DNA of 64,000 bases from contig NZ_PGOI01000001.1 of NCBI RefSeq assembly GCF_002794355.1, positions 62,001 through 126,000 on the forward strand, in the 5' to 3' direction. Numbering within the stretch: position 1 is the first letter of the stretch; each line of letters opens with the position of its first letter. A program made the position numbers and the translations under genes. The notes beneath the pieces were generated by a model. The model was not told the DNA's origin, searched no databases, and was given only the letters and a program-made list of their open reading frames with translations. This stretch comes from Pseudorhodobacter sp. MZDSW-24AT. GTDB lineage: Bacteria; Pseudomonadota; Alphaproteobacteria; Rhodobacterales; Rhodobacteraceae. Shown here piece after piece: positions 55,959 to 64,000 of this stretch.

Positions 55959-56327
55959 TCACACCGCTGCGACGCGCCGGATGGTCGAAACCAACGACAC
56001 TTCGTCAAAAGGTTTGGTAATCCAGCCCGTGGCCCCGGCAGAGCGGGCACGCTCCTTCAGTGAGGTCGCACTTTCCGTGGTCAGCACCAGAATGGGCACA
56101 CGCGGCGCGACATCCCCCTTTCGCACCGCATCGATCAGCCCAAAACCATCCATCTTGGGCATGTTCAGATCGGTGAGGATCAGATCCGGATCTGCGTCGG
56201 GCAGACGGTGCAGGGCATCAACGCCATCTTCTGCCAGCATCACGTCAAACCCTGCTTCGGTCAGCGTCTGGCGGAGCATTTCGCGCATGGTAAGGGAGTC
56301 GTCGACAGCCAGGATGCGCAGGGTCAT
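55959..56327 (-). CDS. CheY-family response regulator (first copy)
   Basis: The 122-residue receiver has VDDSLTMREMLRQTL, the phosphoacceptor D in LILTDLNMPKMDG, T in LVLTTESA and ITKPFDEVSLVSTIRR. It is close to the CheY that precedes cheA in alphaproteobacterial operons (cheY1 of Sinorhizobium). The start at 56327 overlaps the end of the STAS gene by 4 bases; an upstream in-frame extension is rejected. Having two CheY copies fits a main output plus phosphate sink scheme. Confidence 0.92.
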   Translation of the reverse strand: MTLRILAVDDSLTMREMLRQTLTEAGFDVMLAEDGVDALHRLPDADPDLILTDLNMPKMDGFGLIDAVRKGDVAPRVPILVLTTESATSLKERARSAGATGWITKPFDEVSLVSTIRRVAAV

Positions 56328-56608
56328 GCCACAGCCTCCCCGATCAGGGAGGTGGCCCCCATCACGCGCAAACACTCCTGACACTCTGGCGAAGGGGTGA
56401 TGAGGGAGAGCGTTCCACCGTCGCGCTGCGCGCGCTTTTGGGCGACCAACAGCACCTGCACCGCCGCCGCGCTGAGATGACGGACCGCCTGCGCATCGAT
56501 CACGAGGGCAGGCTTGGGCCCCGCGCCGTCGAATTGGCTTTCCAATTCATACCACAAGGCTTGCGCCGAATCCGGCGTGACCCTGGCGACCAGTTCAATC
56601 GTGCGCAT
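56324..56608 (-). CDS. STAS-domain protein at the head of the che operon
   Basis: The 94-residue protein resembles a STAS (anti-sigma-antagonist) domain: PALVIDAQAVRHLSAAAVQVLLVAQKRAQ, followed by GGTLSLITPSPECQECLRVMG. The usual phosphorylated serine after the D strand would be S in HLSAAA. Its start precedes cheY by overlapping genes, and a 151-base gap upstream likely holds the operon promoter. Similar proteins lie in che operons of other alphaproteobacteria, and their role is not well known. It is unlike a coiled-coil CheS. Confidence 0.8.
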   Translation of the reverse strand: MRTIELVARVTPDSAQALWYELESQFDGAGPKPALVIDAQAVRHLSAAAVQVLLVAQKRAQRDGGTLSLITPSPECQECLRVMGATSLIGEAVA

Positions 56609-56759
56609 CTGTTCAAGACCCTCTGACCGGCGTGAAGAGGGCGGCTGCGACCCTCTGCTCCTCTATGGGTAGCGCCGAAAGACTGAAGGAATTGTTTACC
56701 CGGGCCGGATAACGCAGGACATTTTAGACAACTGCCTTTTGCACAGGCCCCGCAACTGC

Positions 56760-59700
56760 CTAAGACAGCGCACCGATCTTGGGCCGCGTGCGCGCGATCG
56801 CGCCTGCCAGTGCCTCAAGCGTGACAGGCTTGGTCACGACATCGGAAAATCCGGCGCGGCGATAATCCTGAAGGTGCTGCGCCATGGCATTTGCGGTGAC
56901 TGCCAGCACCGGCGGAAGCCCGGCCGCACCGGCCTTGTGCTGCAACTCGGCCAATGCTGTCAGCCCATCCTTGCGCGGCATCGAGATGTCGAGCAGCAAC
57001 ACGTCAAACAGGTCCGGGGCCCAAGCTTCAACCGCTTCATCGCCGTCGCAGACCTGTGTCACAGAGATGCCAAGCCGTGCCAGCATCGTGCGGATGATGA
57101 GCCGGTTCGTGGCATTGTCTTCCGCCAGAAGCGCGCGCAACCCCTTGAGCGGCGCGTGCTGCGCCGGTGCCTCGGCCTGTTGCCAGACCGCAGAGGGCAG
57201 GCCGACCTCGGCAGGCATCGGCAGGCTGACCGTCACGGTGGTGCCCTCCCCATGCGCACTGACCAAGGTGATCTCGCCATCCATCAAGCCGACAAGACGC
57301 CGCACGATGGGCAGGCCCAGACCGGTTCCGCCGAAGCGGCGCGTGATCGATTCATCGCCTTGCGTGAATTCCTCGAAGACGTGCTCCGTCTGATCTCGCG
57401 TCATGCCGATGCCTGTATCGGCCACAGTTATGCGGATGCGGCCCGGATGGCTGGGCTCTTCGGCGAGGGTGACGGTGACAGCGCCGGCTTCGGTAAACTT
57501 GACCGCATTTCCAACCAGATTGTGCAGCACCTGAAGGACGCGCTTGGCATCGCCACGCCGCAGGCGTTCGGTGCCCGGCCCCAAGGTGATGCTCAAGGCG
57601 ACCGCCTTGCGCCGCGCGGAAAGCCCATGCATCGCTTCGATCCGCGACGCCAAATCCGCGAGGTTCATCGGGGCGAGTTCCAGCACGAGCTTGCCGCTCT
57701 CGATCTTGGCCAGATCAAGCAGATCATTCACGACAGACAACAGATGCGCGCCCGACTCGCGGATGGCCCCCAGCATGCCACGCTGCGAACCATCCAGATC
57801 GCCGGCCGCCAGCAATTCCGCCATGCCAAGCACGCCGTTCAGCGGGGTGCGCAATTCGTGGCTCATGTTCGCCAGAAACTGCGACTTGGCGCGGCTGGCC
57901 GCTTCGGCACGGTCAATCGCGGCCCGCAGGTCATCTTCGGCTTGGGAGGCCGCGGTGATGTCGGTGACGGTGCAGACCACACGCGCCGACATCACCGGGT
58001 CGGGCAGGACCGTGGCATTGACGGACACGACCTTGACGCGACCATCCAGCATCCCAAGGCGCAGCCGCACGTCGCGCACCATCTGGCCGCTGCTCAATGC
58101 CACCCGGCAGGGCATGGCAGAAAAAGGCAAGACATGGCCGTCGCTGTCCATGATCCGCAAGGCGACGGGATCGCAGAGTTGATCTTGCAAGGCTTCTGCC
58201 GGAAGTTCGAAGATGGATTGCACTTCCCGGTTGAAGAACACCACGCGCGCGGCCTCATCCACCGCAAGAATGCCGGACCCCGAGGTTTCCATCAATGTCG
58301 CCAGAAAGTCGCGCTCGGCCCTCAGGTCGACTTCAAGCCCCTTGCGTGCGCTGATGTCGAGATGCACGCCAGACGTCGCGGTGGGATTGCCTTGCATATC
58401 CCATTCTGTGACCTGCCCCCGGGAGGCCACCCAGACCCAATGTCCGGCCTTGTGGCGCAGGCGCAATTCATCCTCAAAGTGCCGGGTGCCGCTGCTGAAA
58501 CGCTCTTCCATGTTGCGGTTCAGCATGATCCAGTCATCGGGGTGCAAAAGGCCTTGCCAGACCGCGTCGGTCACGGGGCCGAGTTCCTCAAGCGTATAGC
58601 CGAGCATGCCCACCCAGATGTCGTTGACATGGCACAGACCTGTCAGCATGTCGTGATGCCAGATCCCGGCCTCGGCGCCTTCGATGATTTGTTGCAACCG
58701 CTCTTCGGCGGCCTTGAGTGCCGAAACATCGACATGCACGCCCGAGAGGCGCAGCGGCAAACCGTCAGAGCCGCGCATCGAAACCGTGGCGCGGGACTGG
58801 ACCCAGACCCAATGCCCTGCCTTGTGCCGCAGGCGGAACACGGCTTCGTAAAGATCCGCCTCACCGCGCGTGACCGGCGACAGACAGGCCATGGCATGCT
58901 CGACATCTTCGGGATGCAACAGGTCGCGCCATGTGTTCAGGGTGATGGGCGCAAGTTCCTCGCACGTCCACCCCAGCATCGACGCCCAACGCGCATTGAC
59001 CCGGTTCTCCCATGTCAGGAAGTCGCATTCCCACGTTCCCGCCTGAGAGCCTTCGATCACATGGGTCAGCCGCTCTTTGCTTTCGTGTTCGGCCGTCACG
59101 TCAATGCGCAGGCCGACGCGCCCGCCGTTGGAAATCTGCCGGTCCAAGGCGCGGATCACCCTGCCATCGGTCAGACCCGTCAGCCTGTCCGACACAGGCA
59201 GTGTCCGCTCGGCCAAGGTGGTGTCCACCATGGCCTGTTTCTCATCCTCGGGCACAGCCCAGATGTTCAGGGCATGGCCCGTCCGCAGCACTTCGGCATA
59301 GGTGCCACCGGGCTCCATCAGATGTGCCAAGGCTGGATACATGGCCTTCATGCAGGCATTCACCATCACGATGCGGTCTTGCGCATCAAAAAGCATGAAG
59401 CCATGCGGCAAGGCCTGCACGGCACTGTGCAATTCTGCCCGGAACCGCAAGGCCTCGTCCCGCACGGCGCGCACTTCGGCCAAGTAGGCGCGCATCTCAC
59501 TGATGTCTTCGACCATCACCCAAAGAATGCGCTGACCATAGCCCGTCGTCAGCAGAAAGCCGCGCAGAACCGACGGGAAATGAGAACCATCAGGGCGCTG
59601 AAAGCTCTGGTCGATCGGACCGAAGCGGCCACCTTCCTTCACATCCGCGATGGTTCTTTCGACAACCGCCTCGTGTCCGGCCGGAAGGATCGACCGGATC

Positions 59701-60242
59701 GGTGTGCCGATCAGCGCGTCACGCGGCCAGTCGCCAAAGGACATGAAGGCCGTATTGGCTTCAATGATCTGACCGCTTGTATAGTCGATCAGAACGATGC
59801 CCAAGGGTGACAGATCAAAAAGCCGGCGCAGCAGTTCATCACGCCGCGCGATCTTGGCATCAGCCTGTTGGGCGGCAAGCTGGCGCGTGGCAAGGCCGTC
59901 CTGCCTGCGGAACAAGGCTTGCAAACTGCGCAGCACAGCCTTCAGCGCCTCAGACACCGGGGCGGGCAAGTCATGCGGAAGACCCGCAAGCCCCGCATTC
60001 TTGTCGCTCAGGCAGGTTCCCTTGACGGGCCCCTGCCCCGCCTGCCATGCGCGCGCCCCGACGGTCAGCCGCAAGGGAACCGACAGACCCCGAGCGAGGC
60101 TGTCGAGCATCTGTTGCGCCGCGTTTTCGATCGCCTGAGGCTGGTCCTCTTCCAGCCCGGCCTCTGCCAGATCGGCAAGGCCTTGCGCACACGCAAGGAG
60201 CAAAGCCCCGACGTCAATTCCCTTCATGCCGTGATTGTCCAT
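56760..60242 (-). CDS. soluble multi-PAS hybrid histidine kinase
   Basis: The 1,160-residue protein has no membrane helix. After an N-terminal helical part come about five PAS domains (near residues 135, 275, 390, 515 and 645), a HisKA domain with MSHELRTPLNGVLGM (about 793), an ATPase with LHNLVGNAVKFTEAG, DTGIGM and GGTGLGLPIV, and a C-terminal receiver with LLLDISMPRKDG (about 1080). Two middle PAS domains share HKAGHWVWV, showing internal duplication. AGGA precedes the ATG at 60242. It lies upstream of the che operon, same strand; it may feed an internal signal to it or act alone. Confidence 0.93.
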   Translation of the reverse strand: MDNHGMKGIDVGALLLACAQGLADLAEAGLEEDQPQAIENAAQQMLDSLARGLSVPLRLTVGARAWQAGQGPVKGTCLSDKNAGLAGLPHDLPAPVSEALKAVLRSLQALFRRQDGLATRQLAAQQADAKIARRDELLRRLFDLSPLGIVLIDYTSGQIIEANTAFMSFGDWPRDALIGTPIRSILPAGHEAVVERTIADVKEGGRFGPIDQSFQRPDGSHFPSVLRGFLLTTGYGQRILWVMVEDISEMRAYLAEVRAVRDEALRFRAELHSAVQALPHGFMLFDAQDRIVMVNACMKAMYPALAHLMEPGGTYAEVLRTGHALNIWAVPEDEKQAMVDTTLAERTLPVSDRLTGLTDGRVIRALDRQISNGGRVGLRIDVTAEHESKERLTHVIEGSQAGTWECDFLTWENRVNARWASMLGWTCEELAPITLNTWRDLLHPEDVEHAMACLSPVTRGEADLYEAVFRLRHKAGHWVWVQSRATVSMRGSDGLPLRLSGVHVDVSALKAAEERLQQIIEGAEAGIWHHDMLTGLCHVNDIWVGMLGYTLEELGPVTDAVWQGLLHPDDWIMLNRNMEERFSSGTRHFEDELRLRHKAGHWVWVASRGQVTEWDMQGNPTATSGVHLDISARKGLEVDLRAERDFLATLMETSGSGILAVDEAARVVFFNREVQSIFELPAEALQDQLCDPVALRIMDSDGHVLPFSAMPCRVALSSGQMVRDVRLRLGMLDGRVKVVSVNATVLPDPVMSARVVCTVTDITAASQAEDDLRAAIDRAEAASRAKSQFLANMSHELRTPLNGVLGMAELLAAGDLDGSQRGMLGAIRESGAHLLSVVNDLLDLAKIESGKLVLELAPMNLADLASRIEAMHGLSARRKAVALSITLGPGTERLRRGDAKRVLQVLHNLVGNAVKFTEAGAVTVTLAEEPSHPGRIRITVADTGIGMTRDQTEHVFEEFTQGDESITRRFGGTGLGLPIVRRLVGLMDGEITLVSAHGEGTTVTVSLPMPAEVGLPSAVWQQAEAPAQHAPLKGLRALLAEDNATNRLIIRTMLARLGISVTQVCDGDEAVEAWAPDLFDVLLLDISMPRKDGLTALAELQHKAGAAGLPPVLAVTANAMAQHLQDYRRAGFSDVVTKPVTLEALAGAIARTRPKIGALS

Positions 60243-60322
60243 CGCGTCCTGTGCGCTGACCTTCTGTCAGGCTCTCACTCCAGGTTGCAAGAATGTGCCA
60301 GCCTTGCATCTCGTGCAAGTGC

Positions 60323-61192
60323 TTAGCGCTTGCCGTAGTACAATCCGACGACATGTTCGGCCTGAGCGAAGAACAGCCAGCGTTGGGCCAAGGCCCCAAC
60401 AAGATACAGCAGGATCGCCAGACCAAAGCCAGCCGTGCCCGGCACAAGCAGCAAGGCCAGCACGGGCGCGGCCACACCGGCCCCAAGCGCGAGCATGCGC
60501 AGCTTTGGCACATGCCGTCGCCCGACAACATAGATCATCTCGCGCAGCAGATAGCTTCCGGCGGTATGTGCAGGTTCAAACACCGAAACGGCGCCACGCG
60601 CGCCCAACCCCGTCGCGCTGCCCAAGGTGCTGCCAGCCCGGGCAAAGGCACCATCCCCGATGCGCCAATGCAGCCACAGCGTGATGGCCACCGCCACCAG
60701 CGCAAGAATGGCCGAGACGCGAAACCCCGCCAACAGACACCCGCCCGCCACCGCATAGGCCAGAAACAGCAGCGGGACGCTCCAGTGGTGCCAGCGCGGC
60801 ACGGCGCGGATTTGAGCATAGATCATTCCGGTCGCCAGCACGGTGGCAAGGGCGAGCGCAGCCCCCAGCCAGCCAAACCCGCGCGGCAGGCCGAGGCCCA
60901 GCCAGTCGGACAGCGCCAAGGGCGCAAAGGCCAGAAGGGTCAGCACTGCGCCCCAAGCCTCGCGGCTGAGCCAGCTGCTGCGCCATTGGGTAAAGGCCCG
61001 CCACGCCCGCTGCGGATTGCCAAGGTGAAACACCGAAGCCATCAGACCGATGGTCGCCAAGACATAACCAAAGGCCCAATGCCAGAACGCCGCCGCGCCG
61101 CTGTAGTCGTGAAACGTGGCCAGAAGGGCAAGGTAGCCAAAACCCATGCCAGACAGAACCGTGAAGACAATAACCGAAGGTGCCGGATTCAT
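60323..61192 (-). CDS. soeC: DMSO reductase family membrane anchor (SoeC/DmsC-like)
   Basis: The 289-residue protein has about eight membrane helices and matches the DmsC anchor family: PSVIVFTVLSGMGFGYL at the start, GLMASVFHLGNPQRAWRAFTQWRSSWLSREAWG in the middle. It anchors the iron-sulfur and molybdenum subunits and passes electrons to or from quinone. The gene directly follows the iron-sulfur gene. Given the neighbours, SoeC of the sulfite dehydrogenase is the best guess; a DMSO or other reductase cannot be ruled out. Confidence 0.75.
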   Translation of the reverse strand: MNPAPSVIVFTVLSGMGFGYLALLATFHDYSGAAAFWHWAFGYVLATIGLMASVFHLGNPQRAWRAFTQWRSSWLSREAWGAVLTLLAFAPLALSDWLGLGLPRGFGWLGAALALATVLATGMIYAQIRAVPRWHHWSVPLLFLAYAVAGGCLLAGFRVSAILALVAVAITLWLHWRIGDGAFARAGSTLGSATGLGARGAVSVFEPAHTAGSYLLREMIYVVGRRHVPKLRMLALGAGVAAPVLALLLVPGTAGFGLAILLYLVGALAQRWLFFAQAEHVVGLYYGKR

Positions 61193-61930
61193 TCAGATCT
61201 TCCCCAATACCCGGTCAAGCCATCCCGCAAACCCCGTGGCCTTGATGTCCAGCAAGGGGGCCAGAAGGCTGGCCTGATCCGGGCGATCCTTCTGACGGGG
61301 CGGCAAGTATTTGTTGGTGGGCCGGGTCGCTTGCTCGGGCATCAGGTCATAGCCTGCGCGGGCCGCCACCAACTGGCTGACCGCGCTTGTCGGATCTGCG
61401 AGATCGCCAAAATGCCGCGCACCGGTGGGGCAAGTGCGCACACAGGCGGGTTCGCGGTCAACCTCGGGCAGGGTGTCATTATAGATGCGGTCGACGCAAA
61501 GCGTGCATTTCTTCATCACACCCGCATCAGCATCCATTTCGCGCGCGCCATAAGGGCAGGCCCAAGCGCACAGGCCGCAACCGATGCAGGCATCCTCATT
61601 CACCAGCACGATGCCATCTTCCGCCCGCTTGTAACTTGCGCCAGTGGGGCAGACCGTCACACAGGGCGCATCGGCGCAATGCAGGCAAGAGCGCGGGAAA
61701 TTCACAATCATCGGGGCAGCCGCATCGGGCTGAACCTGATAGCTGTGAACGCGGTTGAGAAAGGTGCCCGAAGGTTCTGCACCATAAGGGTTTTGATCTG
61801 AGAGCGGCGCGCCATAGCCTTGGTCGTTCCAGCCTTTGCAGGCCGTCACGCAGGCTTGGCAGCCCACGCAGGTATCAAGGTCGATCACCAGCCCCAAGGC
61901 CTTGTCGGTCTTTCCCGGCAGACAGGTCAT
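61193..61930 (-). CDS. soeB: 4Fe-4S electron-transfer subunit (SoeB/DmsB-like)
   Basis: The 245-residue protein carries four cysteine clusters: C21-C24-C27-C31 in DTCVGCQACVTAC, then CLHCADAPCVTVC, CIGCGLCAWACPYG and a last set in KCTLCVDR with ACVRTCPTG, so it should hold four [4Fe-4S] centres. There is no Tat signal, which fits a cytoplasm-facing complex. The segment GAPLSDQNPYGAEPSGTFLNRV resembles SoeB. It overlaps the catalytic subunit gene by 4 bases and adjoins the anchor gene. Confidence 0.82.
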   Translation of the reverse strand: MTCLPGKTDKALGLVIDLDTCVGCQACVTACKGWNDQGYGAPLSDQNPYGAEPSGTFLNRVHSYQVQPDAAAPMIVNFPRSCLHCADAPCVTVCPTGASYKRAEDGIVLVNEDACIGCGLCAWACPYGAREMDADAGVMKKCTLCVDRIYNDTLPEVDREPACVRTCPTGARHFGDLADPTSAVSQLVAARAGYDLMPEQATRPTNKYLPPRQKDRPDQASLLAPLLDIKATGFAGWLDRVLGKI

Positions 61931-64000
61931 TTTGCACCCCCTTCCGGCACCACACGCGGCACGGCGCCAAAAGCCGGCAGGCTTGCGCCACCGTCGGGGG
62001 CCGGCACGCGTTCAATACGCACGCGCAGATCGAACCAAGCCGCTTGTCCGGTGACCGGATCAGAATTCGAATAGCGCATGCCATCCCCTTTCGGCGGCAA
62101 AAGCTCTGAGATCAGATGGTTTAAAAGAAAGCCCCGCGTCGCTTCCGGAGCGCCATCGTTCAAGGCCCATGCCCCCTTGCGCTTGCCGATGGCGTTCCAT
62201 GTCCAGACGGTGTGCGGGTTCAAGGCGGCCATATGGACCACAGGCACCGTGATCTGACCGTTGGCCGAGGTGACGCGCGCCCAATCGCCTTCATGAAAGC
62301 CATGCTCTTTCCACAGCTTGGTCGGCACGAACAGCGGGTTATGCCCCCTGATCTGCCGCAGCCACGCATTCTGGCTCCCCCAAGAGTGATACATGTCCAT
62401 CGGTCTTTGGGTCAGGGCATGGATCGGAAAACGCTCATCCGCGTCCCCGAAAGGCGCATACCACAGCGGCAGCGGGTCCATTGCTTGGCGCAACCGGTCC
62501 CGCAGATGATCGGGCGGCTGGTGAGGCCCATGCCCTTCGGCAGCCAATTGAAAGCGGCGCATCGGCTCGGACCAGATGTTGAACAGGTAAGGCTGGGGCG
62601 TGTCAAACAACCCGATCTCGACCGCCCACTCCTGATAGGCCATGTTCCAAGGCTTGAAGAAGCTGGCCGCCTCGGGGACGTGCGCCTGATAAAAGCCACC
62701 GTTTTCGATGTATCGCGCAATTTGCGCGGGGTTGGCCGCGCCGCGCCCTTCCTCTGCACCTGTGCCACGAAAGCCCATCAAGGGCCCCACCCCCGGGCGA
62801 CGCAGGTGGTTGACCATGTATTCGGCGTAATCCTTGTAGAGGGCGGTGCCGTCCGAATTCACCATGCCCGGCAAGCCAAGACGCGCGCCCAAATCAAGCA
62901 GCACGGATTGAAAGCCGCGCACGTCACGGTCAAGCTCGACCACGGGCCAGCGAATGGCATCCCCTGCAGCGTCCGGCTCGCTGACCGGGCGGTCGAGCAT
63001 GCTGATGCAATCGTGACGCTCCAGATAGGTGGTGTCCGGCAGGATCAGATCGGCATAGGCCACCATTTCGGACGCATAGGCATCGGAGTAGATGATCCGG
63101 GGAATCGTGTAACTGCCATCGGACTCTTGCGCGGTCAGCATCTGCATGACCTGCGCTGTGTTCATCGACGAATTCCACGCCATATTCGCCATATACAGAA
63201 ACAGCGTATCGATGCGATAAGGCTCCCCCGCAGCGGCATTGGGAATGACCATATGCATCAACCCATGAGCCGAGAAGGGATTTTCCCAGCTATACGCCTT
63301 GTCGATGCGCGCAGGACTGCCATCGGGGCGCAAGGCAAGTTGCTCTGGCCCGCGCACATAGCCAAGGATCGGTCCTGACAAGGGCTTGCCCGGCACCGAA
63401 ACGAAATGCGGCGTTGGATGCGCCTCGACCGGCTTCGGGTAAGGGGGTTTCATGCGCCAACTGCCCGGTGTTTCCACAGCCCCGAGCAGGATTTGCAAAA
63501 GATGCAAGGCGCGGGCGGTCTGAAAGCCGTTGGAATGGGCCGAGATGCCCCGCATCGCATGAAAACTGACCGGGCGACCGATCATGGTGGCATGTTCGTC
63601 GCCGCGAAAATCGACCCAAGGCTGCGCAATTTCGACGGCCTGATCAAAGGCGACCGACGCCAGTTCGGCGGCCAGTTGCCGGATGCGCAAGGCGGTGACA
63701 CCACACCGCTCGGCAACGGCCTCTGGCGCGTATTCCGAAGCCAGATACCGCTCGGCCATATGTTGGAACACGGTCCGGTGGCCTTGCCACACAGCGCCCA
63801 GATCGGGCTGCACACCCTTTGCCTCCCATGGGGCGGGGGCACCGGTGCGGCGGTCAATCACAAAGGGTTGCGCTTCGGCATTGCGCACGAAAAGCCCTTT
63901 GTTTGGCCCGTCCGTGCTGTTGACCAGATAAGCCGCGTTGGTGAACCGCGCGAGATAGTCGAGATCCACCTTGCCCGACTCGAGCAAGCAGTGAATGAGC
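61927..64000 (-). CDS. soeA: molybdopterin oxidoreductase catalytic subunit (SoeA-like), N-terminus beyond window
   Basis: About 690 C-terminal residues of a DMSO-reductase-family enzyme are visible; the frame stays open to the right edge, so the start, the first Fe-S site and part of the cofactor pocket are missing. Seen parts include ADLILPDTTYLERHD, RPMDMYHSWGSQNAWLRQI, GHNPLFVPTKLW and the molybdopterin-dinucleotide domain with GDWARVTSANGQI. Together with the two next genes this resembles SoeABC, which oxidises sulfite in the cytoplasm in Rhodobacterales. Other substrates remain possible. Confidence 0.75.
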   Translation of the reverse strand, partial: LIHCLLESGKVDLDYLARFTNAAYLVNSTDGPNKGLFVRNAEAQPFVIDRRTGAPAPWEAKGVQPDLGAVWQGHRTVFQHMAERYLASEYAPEAVAERCGVTALRIRQLAAELASVAFDQAVEIAQPWVDFRGDEHATMIGRPVSFHAMRGISAHSNGFQTARALHLLQILLGAVETPGSWRMKPPYPKPVEAHPTPHFVSVPGKPLSGPILGYVRGPEQLALRPDGSPARIDKAYSWENPFSAHGLMHMVIPNAAAGEPYRIDTLFLYMANMAWNSSMNTAQVMQMLTAQESDGSYTIPRIIYSDAYASEMVAYADLILPDTTYLERHDCISMLDRPVSEPDAAGDAIRWPVVELDRDVRGFQSVLLDLGARLGLPGMVNSDGTALYKDYAEYMVNHLRRPGVGPLMGFRGTGAEEGRGAANPAQIARYIENGGFYQAHVPEAASFFKPWNMAYQEWAVEIGLFDTPQPYLFNIWSEPMRRFQLAAEGHGPHQPPDHLRDRLRQAMDPLPLWYAPFGDADERFPIHALTQRPMDMYHSWGSQNAWLRQIRGHNPLFVPTKLWKEHGFHEGDWARVTSANGQITVPVVHMAALNPHTVWTWNAIGKRKGAWALNDGAPEATRGFLLNHLISELLPPKGDGMRYSNSDPVTGQAAWFDLRVRIERVPAPDGGASLPAFGAVPRVVPEGGAK

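Noticed and set aside
56739-59810. 1,023-codon open frame on the + strand
   Set aside because: It is antisense to the hybrid kinase, which has complete PAS, HisKA, ATPase and receiver domains. The + translation is rich in His, Gln and Arg and has no domain; long antisense frames are expected at this GC content.
60293-61801. 502-codon open frame on the + strand
   Set aside because: It is antisense to the anchor and iron-sulfur subunits, whose membrane helices and cysteine clusters are clear.
1-64000. CRISPR arrays, insertion sequences, integrases or prophage
   Set aside because: No regularly spaced direct repeats, transposase, integrase or phage structural motifs were found in either strand.

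Overview
The window is a gene-dense, high-GC alphaproteobacterial chromosome segment, most like the Rhodobacterales (Rhodobacteraceae). Three things point there: a pyruvate dehydrogenase E1-beta subunit carrying its own lipoyl domain; a core run pyrC-pyrE-dnaB-alr-mlaEF-radA-cvpA-purF; and a dispersed intergenic repeat with the core GGGATATTT or GGAGTATTTG. No tRNA, rRNA, insertion sequence, prophage or CRISPR array is visible, and no gap between genes exceeds about 290 bases.

Layout. (1) 1-3,932: a tightly overlapping run with the end of an alpha/beta hydrolase, a threonine/serine dehydratase, a PcaD-like enol-lactonase, another hydrolase and a TetA-like exporter. (2) 4,077-5,992: an enolase-superfamily sugar-acid dehydratase and a TetR regulator. 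(3) 6,000-13,869: a sugar uptake and catabolism locus with a divergent MalK-type ATPase, GntR regulator, esterase, binding protein, two permeases, a tagatose-3-epimerase-like isomerase and a Gfo/Idh/MocA dehydrogenase. (4) 13,911-21,068: reductive pyrimidine/hydantoin catabolism with a RutR-type repressor, two matching operators, an N-carbamoyl-amino-acid hydrolase, dihydropyrimidinase and a NitT/TauT-type ABC importer with a THI5-like binding protein. (5) 21,224-42,013: mostly housekeeping genes (pyrC, pyrE, dnaB, alr, mlaE, mlaF, pqiA-like, radA, cvpA, purF, cyclophilins, pgk, class I aldolase, ftsB, pdhA-pdhB-pdhC). (6) 42,089-47,388: cysE, a two-gene micro-operon ending in hemP, an mhqED-like quinone-defence pair, and a divergent LysR/glutaryl-CoA dehydrogenase pair. 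(7) 47,572-60,242: a chemotaxis cluster (mcp, cheB, cheD on +; STAS gene, cheY, cheA, cheW, cheR, cheY2 and a small DXXXQ protein on -) beside a soluble multi-PAS hybrid kinase. (8) 60,323-64,000: a DMSO-reductase-family molybdoenzyme operon, most like the sulfite dehydrogenase SoeABC, cut by the window end.

The best leads for new biology are the 133-residue DXXXQ protein ending the che operon (a candidate CheT/CheZ-like phosphatase), the receiver-less CheB with its displaced cheB-cheD pair, the 43-residue partner of hemP, the esterase/epimerase/dehydrogenase sugar locus, and several clear palindromes in promoter regions (RutR sites, pdhA, gntR/malK).
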